This document shows, piece after piece, positions 1 through 8,229 of a stretch of 64,000 nucleotides of DNA; position 1 is the first letter of the stretch, and each line of letters begins with the position of its first letter. This DNA comes from Bacteroidota bacterium (GTDB taxonomy: Bacteria > Bacteroidota > Bacteroidia > Chitinophagales > Chitinophagaceae). Under the pieces are notes generated by a model. It did no database searches and had not been told where the DNA came from. It saw only the letters and a list, made by a program, of their open reading frames with translations. The stretch spans positions 1-64,000 of the forward strand of contig VGGR01000004.1 of assembly GCA_016868585.1 (NCBI GenBank), written 5' to 3'. The position numbers and the translations under genes are program-made.

Positions 1-26
1 GCCTTCAGTTAAACAGCAAATTCCCC

Positions 27-34
27 TAATTTTG
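27..34 (+). promoter_or_regulatory. -7 promoter element of tRNA-Leu
   Basis: TAATTTTG matches the Bacteroidota -7 consensus TAnnTTTG and ends 8 nt before the first base of the tRNA. I see no clear -33 TTG. Confidence 0.6.
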
Positions 35-42
35 CAAACCTC

Positions 43-126
43 GCCCGGGTGGCGGAATTGGTAGACGCAGCAGACTCAAAATCTGCCGTTCGCAAGGATG
101 TATCGGTTCGACTCCGATCTCGGGCA
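43..126 (+). tRNA. tRNA-Leu (CAA anticodon)
   Basis: This is an 84-nt class II tRNA. The 7-bp acceptor stem pairs GCCCGGG with CTCGGGC and is followed by discriminator A. The anticodon stem GCAGA/TCTGC encloses a 7-base loop with anticodon CAA, which reads UUG leucine codons. A long variable arm and a T-arm with GGTTCGACTCC follow. CCA is not encoded. A promoter element lies 8 nt upstream and a perfect hairpin terminator starts at once downstream. Confidence 0.96.
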
Positions 127-127
127 C

Positions 128-162
128 AAAAGGCCTTTTCAACAACGTTGAAAAGGCCTTTT
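128..162. terminator. Bidirectional terminator between tRNA-Leu and the subtilase gene
   Basis: A perfect 16-bp inverted repeat with a 3-nt loop is A-rich on its 5' side and T-rich on its 3' side on both strands. It can therefore terminate the tRNA on the plus strand and the convergent subtilase gene, which ends at 166, on the minus strand. Confidence 0.88.
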
Positions 163-165
163 ACT

Positions 166-3100
166 TTAATGCACTATCGCTACTTTACTGGTTGCCAGTA
201 CTCGATTAGACTTGTCCGTTAAACGAATTAAATAAACCCCGTTAGCGGCTGTACGTAAGTCCACATCAAGCAACTGATAACGACTTGCAATCGCATAGAT
301 TTTTCGAAATACAACAGCTCCTTTAGCGTCATAAATCGAAAGACTGAACTGGTCCGAAACCCCACTGTAGTAAGAAACACTAAACCGACCTTGTGTAGGA
401 CTTGGATAAACAAATAACCGGGCTGTTACAGAATCCCCAATAACAAATGGGGCACTGGTATTAGCACAGGGTAATTTAGGAGGTAAATTTTGTGCGGTGA
501 CCGTGTAAATTCCTGTTGGATGTTTAAAGCCGATTGAATCTACTTGCGAAGTCAATTCGCCGGGTAAATTTTGACTATTAAGCTGCCATGTATAGGCATA
601 GTTTCCGGCTGGTACCACCGTTGAAATTAATGTGGTTCTTAAGCCAGGAAAGATTTTAGTATAAGGAGTTGCGGCAAGTGTAACGGCTGGATTTGGCTCC
701 ACTACAACAGTTGTGGAAGATGAAATTTTACTACAACCAAAAGCATTTGTTACAGTAACCTGGAAAGTACCGCCAATTCCTATTAGTATTGACTGTGTAT
801 TGGCTCCATTGGTCCATGACCAACTGGTACCGGCAGAAGCAGCAAGCAATACCTTTTCGCCTTCACAGACTGTGGTGGGCGTTAAGGCTGTAATTGTTGC
901 TGTTGGCAATGGATTAACGGTTACTCCCACGGCAGGCGATACGCTAACACAGGTGCCAGTGGTAACGGTTACAGTTAAACTTGCAGTGCTGTTAACCGTA
1001 ATCGATGCTGCGGTAGCACCATTGCTCCACTGGTAACTATTTCCAGCATTGGCAGTTAAAACCACATTTCCGCCTTGACAAAAAGTCAATGGCCCGCTGG
1101 CAACTATGCTCGCAACCGGAACAGCTACTAGTTGTAATTGCACTGGCGTTCTGCTTGTAGTTTCGCAACCTGTTGAGATCTCTTTGCTGGCAGCATGATA
1201 GGTTACTGTTCCTATGGTGTTAAGGAAAGGATCTGCAACTACGGCGCCACCGGAGGAAGCATCATACCACACTACGGTATTTCCAGGAGTGGTAGTAGCT
1301 GATGCAGTTAAGCGTGGTAGCAAGGCCCCCGGACAAACTTGTTGTGTTTGATTTCCGCCACTTGTTGGCGCTAACAGATTAGCACTTCCAATTGCAACGG
1401 CTATTCTAACCGAAGGAGTCTGGCAAGAGCCATTGGTAGCATAAACCGCAATATCACCACTTTGTGTTCCACTGGTAAAAAACACGATAATTGAATTCGA
1501 GCCTTGCCCGCTTAGAATAGCCGCCCCTGCAGGAACGGTCCAAACATAACTACTGGCCCCGTTAACTGAGGCAATTGAATAAGCATACTGTGCAGTGGTA
1601 TTACAAACGGTTGTGGCTCCACTGATAGCCCCTGGCATTCCCATATTACCGCTACCATTAGATACCGTAACATTAATGGCATTCGCCCGCCTGCTTGTTG
1701 AACCTGTGCTACTTTTAGCACGGATAGTAAACCAGCTGCTTGAACTGGGAGTTAGTCCCGTAATAGTATAGCCCGCGACATTCCCGACTGAAATTTGTTG
1801 CACAAACTGACCCGTTACTGGATCAAGTCGAAATATATCGTAAGCAACGGCATCAATAACCGGGTTCCAAGATAGATTGACTTCACCTGCGGTGCAACTG
1901 TTCCCATCTCCTGTGAAACCAGTTACAGGCCCCATGATGTGAAAAACAGCATCGCTTGGATCCTGGGTAGAACCATTGTTAATTCGAATGAGAGCCTGTG
2001 TTGTATTCACGCCTGTTGGTACTGTCCAGTTATAACGTGTACTTGAAGGAGACAAGGAGCTTACTATTGGATTCCAGGTTGCCCCATTGTTAATCGAATA
2101 TTCAATTGTAAAAGTACCGGTAAGACCCAGGTTGTTCCAGGTGATTAATTCACTGGTACCTGGGGCAAAATTTTCTCCACCATTCGGATAGGTCAACTCC
2201 AAACGTGGTTGATCAATAGTCCATGTTAAAGTATATTCTTGATTTGAAGCTGTGGTAATGGCGCTTCCAGTTACCCGAATGGTGTAGGCTCCGGCAGCAG
2301 GAGTATTTACGGTCACTTGTTCCACATTACTGACCTCATCAATTCCCGATGTAGCAGGGTTAGCTGGATTATTTTTATCCAACACCCAGGGAAGATGAGT
2401 AGTACTCCCATTCAGTACGGTCAGATCAAGATTATTTACAAGAGGAATGGCAGCATTGGCCACTCCTGCAGGATCATTCCAAACTAACATGACATTTATT
2501 CGAGAAACCCCTGCGGGAACAGTTATTGAAATATCTTGAAATACACCATTTCCAATATTATTTACTGCAAAGCGGTTTTGTTCAAACACTCGGGCGGCCT
2601 CCAATACATCAATTCGCCCATAACCAAACTTATAATCCGGACCTGTATTCCCTAAATCCTGCGCAGTGTTTAAAACGGCATTTTTGATCAGTGCAGAAGG
2701 GGGGCTTGCATTTGAATTCAATTGGCGATATCGCTGCACCAATAAAGAAACAGACCCTGCTACGCCTGGAGCGGCCATTGATGTGCCCGACATGAAAGTA
2801 TAGCTATTTGCCGGAGTGGTTGTTGAGAATACGTTATTTCCCATAGAGGAAATATCCGGCTTTACTCTTCCATCCTGTACCGGACCAAAACTGCTAAAAG
2901 AGGTCATTGCGTCAGTGGAGGTCAGCGCTGCAACCAGGATATTATTTTTTGCAGACTTCCCACTTCCGGTGATAGTATACCAGCCGCCCGGGCAAGAGCT
3001 TTGCGAATTTCCAGCAGAGTGGATGTGTAAGTGGGTTGGAAAACTATTTAAGTTAAGGTCAGTTGCCCGGCTGGTTCCAGAGTACGCAATACCGGCGCCA

Positions 3101-4110
3101 TTTATACCACAGGTTGCACTTCCGCCATAGGAGTGGCTACTAACCGATAAATTATAAGTGGGGATTGCTGTGGCAATTTCACTGGGAACATTTCCATTAA
3201 AATCATAAGAATACAACTTTGCATTAGGTGCCATCCCACGCGCAAAGGGATCAATTAGTCCTCTCCCAAGTATGGTGCCCGCGCAATGTGTGGAGTGCGA
3301 ACTGGCAGCCACATTTTCAACCTGCGTAATCCGACCAATTGGAAAAAAATCTAAATGTGAACCAATAGCGCCACCATCCCAAATACCCACATTGACCCCA
3401 TCTCCTTGCAAATTTCTGGAACCCTCGGATAACACGTTCACTCGATGCAGTGTACGCCCAGGAAGATTCTCTTCTTTATTAGGTTCATCAATGAAATCAG
3501 CCCAAAGAACAAATGGTAATTCAACAAGGTTGCGAACGCGCGAGGCAGGAACTCTGACTACAAAAGTCTTATAGGATGGCAACTCTTCTAAAATGGTTGC
3601 TCCCAGGTTAGTTAAGAATGGAAGAATAACAGGGGCTTGAATACGATCAAAGGTAATGATACTCAAGTCAACATAGCCAGGCATAGGTTGTGCGTAGGAT
3701 GGGACGTTGAATTCGTAAAGAGAATGGCTTGCTTTTTGCTTGGCAGAGAGATGAAATACGCTTCGGATTTGAGCTGTTGCAAGCTGTCTCCAGTTAACAG
3801 TGGCTGCTATTGTTGCTGTGTAAGCGTAAGCAGGGATATACTCAAAAAGTTCAATGCCTTGTTGGCTAAGCATTGAACGGGTTGCTGTAGTAGGTATTGC
3901 ATCAAACTGTATCACAACATAATACTTGCCCTGGTGTAAAGCAGTTTGTAGCGATAAGGGGGCAGCTGTCAGGTCCTTTACATTTCTTGCAGGGTTAAAG
4001 TCCCCACTTAAAAAATGGACAGTAGTATCCTTAGACAACTGCGCATTACTTACTTCACTTAAAAAAGCAAGGACCAAAAAAAGGGTACCCTTTGATAAAA
4101 TTCGAAGCAT
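166..4110 (-). CDS. Secreted subtilisin-like serine protease (S8) with T9SS C-terminal sorting domain
   Basis: A 1314-residue exported endopeptidase. A signal peptide covers about residues 1-23. The S8 domain spans about 232-512 and holds a complete triad: Asp245 in GIWDGG, His272 in SHSTHCAGT, and Ser444 in SGTSMAAP, with Asn368 in SAGN as the oxyanion residue. A beta-sandwich of P-domain type follows (about 520-635), then an Fn3-like module (about 725-815) and several Ig-like repeats rich in Ser, Thr and Val. The last 80 or so residues are a T9SS type A sorting domain (YPSPTQGRFSV ... NGVYLIRL). The protein is therefore expected outside the outer membrane, attached or released. The gene stands alone and ends convergently against tRNA-Leu across a shared terminator. 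Its natural substrate cannot be told from sequence. Confidence 0.93.
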   Translation of the reverse strand: MLRILSKGTLFLVLAFLSEVSNAQLSKDTTVHFLSGDFNPARNVKDLTAAPLSLQTALHQGKYYVVIQFDAIPTTATRSMLSQQGIELFEYIPAYAYTATIAATVNWRQLATAQIRSVFHLSAKQKASHSLYEFNVPSYAQPMPGYVDLSIITFDRIQAPVILPFLTNLGATILEELPSYKTFVVRVPASRVRNLVELPFVLWADFIDEPNKEENLPGRTLHRVNVLSEGSRNLQGDGVNVGIWDGGAIGSHLDFFPIGRITQVENVAASSHSTHCAGTILGRGLIDPFARGMAPNAKLYSYDFNGNVPSEIATAIPTYNLSVSSHSYGGSATCGINGAGIAYSGTSRATDLNLNSFPTHLHIHSAGNSQSSCPGGWYTITGSGKSAKNNILVAALTSTDAMTSFSSFGPVQDGRVKPDISSMGNNVFSTTTPANSYTFMSGTSMAAPGVAGSVSLLVQRYRQLNSNASPPSALIKNAVLNTAQDLGNTGPDYKFGYGRIDVLEAARVFEQNRFAVNNIGNGVFQDISITVPAGVSRINVMLVWNDPAGVANAAIPLVNNLDLTVLNGSTTHLPWVLDKNNPANPATSGIDEVSNVEQVTVNTPAAGAYTIRVTGSAITTASNQEYTLTWTIDQPRLELTYPNGGENFAPGTSELITWNNLGLTGTFTIEYSINNGATWNPIVSSLSPSSTRYNWTVPTGVNTTQALIRINNGSTQDPSDAVFHIMGPVTGFTGDGNSCTAGEVNLSWNPVIDAVAYDIFRLDPVTGQFVQQISVGNVAGYTITGLTPSSSSWFTIRAKSSTGSTSRRANAINVTVSNGSGNMGMPGAISGATTVCNTTAQYAYSIASVNGASSYVWTVPAGAAILSGQGSNSIIVFFTSGTQSGDIAVYATNGSCQTPSVRIAVAIGSANLLAPTSGGNQTQQVCPGALLPRLTASATTTPGNTVVWYDASSGGAVVADPFLNTIGTVTYHAASKEISTGCETTSRTPVQLQLVAVPVASIVASGPLTFCQGGNVVLTANAGNSYQWSNGATAASITVNSTASLTVTVTTGTCVSVSPAVGVTVNPLPTATITALTPTTVCEGEKVLLAASAGTSWSWTNGANTQSILIGIGGTFQVTVTNAFGCSKISSSTTVVVEPNPAVTLAATPYTKIFPGLRTTLISTVVPAGNYAYTWQLNSQNLPGELTSQVDSIGFKHPTGIYTVTAQNLPPKLPCANTSAPFVIGDSVTARLFVYPSPTQGRFSVSYYSGVSDQFSLSIYDAKGAVVFRKIYAIASRYQLLDVDLRTAANGVYLIRLTDKSNRVLATSKVAIVH

Positions 4111-4160
4111 AGGAGAATTTTTTGTACCGCTGAAATTAGAATAAAAAGAGAGAACGTAGC

Positions 4161-4703
4161 TTACCCCCTCCCCTTTTTTGAAAAAAGTTGATAAATATCT
4201 TCCCTATTATGGACGCTTCCTCCAAACTGAGGCTGGACTAACGAGTAAATTACCAACACAGGTACCAAAGTGTTAAGTGTATGATACGCAGGTTGCTGAT
4301 TCTTCAAACAAGACTGCAGATAAATGGTATCTAACTTATTGTCAAGCAAATAATTCCCCAATACCCACAACTCCTCCAAGCGTATACAACCATGACTTAA
4401 AAACCTTTTGGATAATCAGAAGAAATCCTTGTCATTCGTATCGTGTAAGTAAACCCCAAAAGGAGTTTTAACATCCAATTTTATTGTCCCCAATGTATTA
4501 TCACAACCGGTTGCTTGCCGAATAGTGTAAGCGAAATTGGTCGCCGTGAATTGTGACCAAGGAAGCGTTTTGGGGTCTATGATTTTGCCAGCCTTCTCAA
4601 TCACTTGCATATTTTGCCGATCAAGCCAGGAAGTGTCTTTTATTATTTTGGTTAAAAATTCTTGAATGGCAATACTGGTTGGCACAAACCAATAAGGATA
4701 CAA
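4161..4703 (-). pseudogene. Remnant of a YcbB-type L,D-transpeptidase
   Basis: Translation gives the C-terminal catalytic part of a YcbB/LdtD-like L,D-transpeptidase, an enzyme that makes 3-3 cross-links in peptidoglycan. Family landmarks occur in order: YPYWFVPTSIA, a DNTLGTIK segment, GVYLHDT, SHGCIRLEEL with the catalytic Cys, and a C-terminal VIYSLVQ ... REDIYQLF block. The frame is broken by an in-frame TGA at 4416-4418, between GVYLHDT and SHGC. The spacing across that stop (13 codons) is the family spacing, so this looks like a point nonsense change and not an indel. No intact N-terminal half exists upstream: the same frame has another TGA just before YPYW, and priA begins its 3' end at 4911. 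A point mutation in a recently lost gene fits best; sequencing error is the alternative for the TGA, but not for the missing N-terminus. Confidence 0.85.
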
Positions 4704-4910
4704 ACAACCCGATCAGCCCAAGCCGCAAAAAAAGTGTTCAACAACTCTTGCATTTCGCTGACCCGGGAAATCTGTAATAGTCAAAAAAAATCCTGTCAAT
4801 CATTTGGAGTGCTTATTTTTTCCAGTGCTAAGCCAATTCGCAGTAGCACTGATTTTCCCAATTCAGCCGAAATGGATTCAAAAACAAACTCTGTAACAAA
4901 ACGCTTAGCA
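4704..4910. other. Intergenic stretch, probably decayed coding DNA
   Basis: This lies between the L,D-transpeptidase remnant and the priA stop. No intact gene is visible. On the minus strand two frames show broken stretches of protein-like sequence interrupted by TGA codons, consistent with further decay of the transpeptidase or of another gene. I cannot assign it. Confidence 0.4.
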
Positions 4911-7367
4911 TTAATAAGGATCTACATCAGGCACAATAACCACTTGCCGAAAATAAGCCTTTTGCTGCAACGCCTTCAAATATACCCGAATATCTAGCCG
5001 GCATTGTTCCAGCAATTGTTTTTTCCGAGGTAATTTCAGTAGCAATTCAAATCGGTACTGATTACGAACCCGTTCTATCAGCGCAGGCGAAGGACCTAAT
5101 AAATAACGCTGGTATTTCACGGCTAATTGCTGCGCTAGAACGGCCGCCGCGTTAGCCGCAACGGTAGCGGATGTATGTCGTATACTTAACTGCACCATTC
5201 TGCTAAATGGCGGATAAAAAAACTCCTTGCGCCTGGCTAATTCCTTTTCATAAACCTGCGTATAATTATGTGTCAATACGTTTTCGAACAAAGGATGTTT
5301 TGGGTCTGCCGTTTGAATCAACACTTCCCCTATTGCATCCCGTCGTCCTGCTCTTCCACTCACCTGCTCCATCAATTGAAAAGCCCGTTCATTAACTCTA
5401 AAATCGGCATGCCTTAATAAGCCATCCGCATCCAAAATGCCTACCACATCTACTTTTTCAACATCAATACCTTTCACGACCATTTGCGTGCCAACCAATA
5501 TATCAATCTGCCCCTGTTCAAATTTATTGATCAGTCTATCGTGCGCACCCTTCCCCTTTACTGAATCAAAGTCCAAACGAGCCACGCGAGCTGTAGGAAA
5601 TAACACAGCCAATTGCTCCTCGACCTGCTCGGTTCCAAAACTTCTGGCCAGAAATTTATTTTGTCCGCACCCCTCGCAACGAGTTACTTTCTGATACCGA
5701 GCACCACAATAATGACAACATAATACCTGCTCCTGCTTGTGAAAAGTTAAGGAAACAGCACAGTGCAAGCACTGTGGTACCCAGCCACAAGATTTGCAAA
5801 CCTGATAAGGCGTATACCCTCTCCTATTCTGAAAAAGTATTGCTTGCCGATGGTGTTGTAAAGCCTTTCGTATGCGTTTTTCCAATACAGGACTGATCCG
5901 CGAAAATGATTTTGTTTGTGAACGAACTGTATTCATATTCACTAACTGAACAGTTGGCATGGCCACATCACCAAAGCGTGTTTGCAGAGACACCAACCCA
6001 AATTTGTTGTTCGTTGCATGATAGTACGCTTCTAAAGAAGGGGTGGCACTCCCTAACACTGTTTTGGCCTGAAATAGAGAAGCCAGATATAAGGCAGTAT
6101 CACGTGCATGATACCGGGGGGCAGGTTCCTGCTGTTTGTAAGAATAATCATGCTCTTCATCACAAATTATCAAGCCTAAATTCACAAAGGGCAAAAAAAT
6201 TGCAGACCGAGTCCCTAAGATCACAGTTGTTCGTTGTGCTGCAACACCGTGCCATATTTCAACCCGTTCATTGGGTGAAAACTTTGAATGATACACCCCC
6301 ACATGTCCCCCAAAATGATGCTGAAGCCGGCGAATAATTTGAGTAGTGAGCGCAATTTCGGGAAGCAAAAAAAGAACTTGTTGCCCTTTGCGCAGTGCTG
6401 CTGCAATCAACTCAATATAAATATTTGTTTTTCCGCTGGACGTTACGCCATGCAACAATACGGTTGACTTTGACCCAAACTCCTCTTTGACTGCCGCTAG
6501 CGCTTTTTGCTGCGGAAGAGAAAGCGTAAAATCTAAATTAATATGTGGGTCAGGAACAGTAATTCGATCAACGATCCTTTTCTCCAGGATCAAAATGCCC
6601 CGGTCAACTAATCCTTTCAAAGCGGCAGGGCTTGCTTTAGCATACAGCAGTAATTCCTGCGCATTAATTGCCAATTTATTATCATACCGCTCAAGAAATG
6701 CCTGCAATAACTCTTGCTGCCGGGGTGCCTGCTTTAGCGAATACAATAACGCCTCCCACTTACTTGGGTCTGAATAAGGAGGAGCTAAAGTCAGCAATGC
6801 GGCAAGTTTTGGTCTATATTTTTCGGTAAGCGACTCTGCTAATCCGCAAATATTTTTTTGGAGCAACTGCCGAACAATTGGCTCTATATTCCTTTTCCCA
6901 GCAAGAGCCTGAACTTGCTTAAGTTGTAGTTTTTTTTGTAAGAACAGGGCCTCTGCAATCAAATACTCATCATCACTCAGCTGAGAAAAATTTTCTGCTG
7001 CTGCCGAATTATATATAAGTGTAGTGTCACTGTTTAACCGAAAATGAGTTGGCAAAGCAGCTGCCATTACTTCTCCCACTGTGCACAAATAATATTGGGC
7101 TATCCACTGCCATAATTCAATCTGCAAGGGAGTTACCAAAGGTTTGGTGTCTAAAACCTGCAAAATGGGTTTTAAATCGCAGTTGGAATCGTTTGTATGA
7201 TGCAAACGAACTACTATGCCGGTGTACCTTTTTTTCTTACCCAAATTGACTTCAACTTGGCTTCCAACTTGAACTACTCCTTGTAAAGAGCCTGGCACAC
7301 TCCAGGTATAGGTAACTGGCAAAGCCGCTGGCACTACAACATCCGCATAGAGAAAAGAGGTCGACAT
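4911..7367 (-). CDS. priA: Primosomal protein N' (replication restart helicase PriA)
   Basis: An 818-residue superfamily 2 DNA helicase that recognises stalled forks and reloads DnaB. An N-terminal DNA-binding region is followed by the helicase core with Walker A HGVTSSGKT (about 307-314) and Walker B DEEH (403-406). A zinc-binding insert has paired cysteines near 524/527, 533/536, 551/554 and 564/567. The C-terminal helicase lobe carries the GTQMVVKGIDVE and QVSGRAGR motifs. Length and domain order are normal for the family. The ATG directly follows a purine-rich AGGGGGAG. The acyltransferase gene ends 36 bp upstream on the same strand, so the two may be co-transcribed. Confidence 0.97.
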   Translation of the reverse strand: MSTSFLYADVVVPAALPVTYTWSVPGSLQGVVQVGSQVEVNLGKKKRYTGIVVRLHHTNDSNCDLKPILQVLDTKPLVTPLQIELWQWIAQYYLCTVGEVMAAALPTHFRLNSDTTLIYNSAAAENFSQLSDDEYLIAEALFLQKKLQLKQVQALAGKRNIEPIVRQLLQKNICGLAESLTEKYRPKLAALLTLAPPYSDPSKWEALLYSLKQAPRQQELLQAFLERYDNKLAINAQELLLYAKASPAALKGLVDRGILILEKRIVDRITVPDPHINLDFTLSLPQQKALAAVKEEFGSKSTVLLHGVTSSGKTNIYIELIAAALRKGQQVLFLLPEIALTTQIIRRLQHHFGGHVGVYHSKFSPNERVEIWHGVAAQRTTVILGTRSAIFLPFVNLGLIICDEEHDYSYKQQEPAPRYHARDTALYLASLFQAKTVLGSATPSLEAYYHATNNKFGLVSLQTRFGDVAMPTVQLVNMNTVRSQTKSFSRISPVLEKRIRKALQHHRQAILFQNRRGYTPYQVCKSCGWVPQCLHCAVSLTFHKQEQVLCCHYCGARYQKVTRCEGCGQNKFLARSFGTEQVEEQLAVLFPTARVARLDFDSVKGKGAHDRLINKFEQGQIDILVGTQMVVKGIDVEKVDVVGILDADGLLRHADFRVNERAFQLMEQVSGRAGRRDAIGEVLIQTADPKHPLFENVLTHNYTQVYEKELARRKEFFYPPFSRMVQLSIRHTSATVAANAAAVLAQQLAVKYQRYLLGPSPALIERVRNQYRFELLLKLPRKKQLLEQCRLDIRVYLKALQQKAYFRQVVIVPDVDPY

Positions 7368-7403
7368 CTCCCCCTAAATTACCACATAAAGGCCAGCCTT
7401 CCA

Positions 7404-8165
7404 CTAAGCCTCAATCCAAGCGGCATTGTAGGCCTTGAGTTTTTGCTCCATTTTTTCCTTGACCAGCGCTTTGAGTTGTGGAAGTTGTTCCATCGTGTAG
7501 CCCTCCACCTTAACCTCTTCTAAAAAAATAGCCCGGCTTCGACCTGGTTTTATGGTGGTGGGATGACTATAATGCATGCGATCATACCCGTCTAAAAAAA
7601 GTAAGGGCTTGATTGGGGTATTCGTTTCAATTGCAATACGAAAAGCACCCCCATAAAATGATTTTAATGGAGCCGGGGTCATGTTAAAAGTTCCTTCGGG
7701 GAAAACAAAAATAGAAATACCCTTTCGTAGCAATGCCTTCAACCTGGACACACTGGCAGCCCTGTTGTTAGGATCACTGCGATCCACTGTAACAATGGCA
7801 CGCCTGTAAATAAACCCGAAGATTGGGATGTTTGAAGTTTCTGCGCGTCCCAAAGGCCTAAAATTTCCTCGAATGGATTTAACCAAGAAAACCGCATCGA
7901 TAAAAGATAGATGATTGGCCACATAGATATAAGGCCTATTGAAATCGTGTGGCACTTCAAAATAATTACGATGCGGCATCCCCACTAAAAACATCCAACT
8001 ATCCGCCCATACCCTAAACAGTCGAATCATGACATTTCCTCCATGAATAGGCCCCCCCCATGAAGCAATAACAAAAAAAGGCAACAAGAAAAACATGATT
8101 GCCACAAACAAGAGCAATGTATAGATTACGTATAAAAAGCGAAGGGAATAAAGCAAGTACTTCAT
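7404..8165 (-). CDS. 1-acyl-sn-glycerol-3-phosphate acyltransferase-like protein
   Basis: A 253-residue member of the PlsC/LPLAT family, which transfers an acyl chain to lysophosphatidic acid or a similar acceptor at the inner membrane. A hydrophobic N-terminus (about residues 5-40) is followed by the catalytic NHLSFID block (HX4D) and a VFPEGTF substrate-binding block. A longer frame would start at 8231, but that ATG overlaps the divergent mtaB ATG (8230) and its promoter. The internal ATG at 8165 has a TACTTTTA element 12 nt upstream, so I choose it. The window has two other acyltransferases, so the exact acceptor is uncertain. Confidence 0.85.
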   Translation of the reverse strand: MKYLLYSLRFLYVIYTLLLFVAIMFFLLPFFVIASWGGPIHGGNVMIRLFRVWADSWMFLVGMPHRNYFEVPHDFNRPYIYVANHLSFIDAVFLVKSIRGNFRPLGRAETSNIPIFGFIYRRAIVTVDRSDPNNRAASVSRLKALLRKGISIFVFPEGTFNMTPAPLKSFYGGAFRIAIETNTPIKPLLFLDGYDRMHYSHPTTIKPGRSRAIFLEEVKVEGYTMEQLPQLKALVKEKMEQKLKAYNAAWIEA

Positions 8166-8177
8166 AGGCAGGAGGCG

Positions 8178-8185
8178 TAAAAGTA
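8178..8185 (-). promoter_or_regulatory. Probable -7 element for the plsC-like gene
   Basis: Read on the minus strand this is TACTTTTA, close to TAnnTTTG, with a TTG 19 nt further upstream as a possible -33 element. It lies 12 nt before the chosen start at 8165. Confidence 0.4.
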
Positions 8186-8215
8186 AATGAACAATTTGGT
8201 ATGGCAAGGAAGATG

Positions 8216-8223
8216 TAATTTTG
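8216..8223 (+). promoter_or_regulatory. -7 promoter element of mtaB
   Basis: TAATTTTG, with TTTG at 8195-8198 as a -33 candidate (17-nt spacer). It ends only 6 nt before the ATG at 8230, predicting a leaderless transcript. Confidence 0.6.
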
Positions 8224-8229
8224 CCCTTC

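Noticed and set aside
713-1036. Open plus-strand frame rich in Val and Thr inside the subtilase gene
   Set aside because: It is antisense to the Ig-like repeat region, whose biased codons create long mirror frames. It has no domain and no promoter.
4416-4418. TGA in the transpeptidase frame as recoded Trp or selenocysteine
   Set aside because: Genes here end in TGA (for example valS and the 3-hydroxyacyl-CoA dehydrogenase), Trp is encoded by TGG, no SECIS-like structure is evident, and the N-terminal half of the gene is missing. Decay explains it better.
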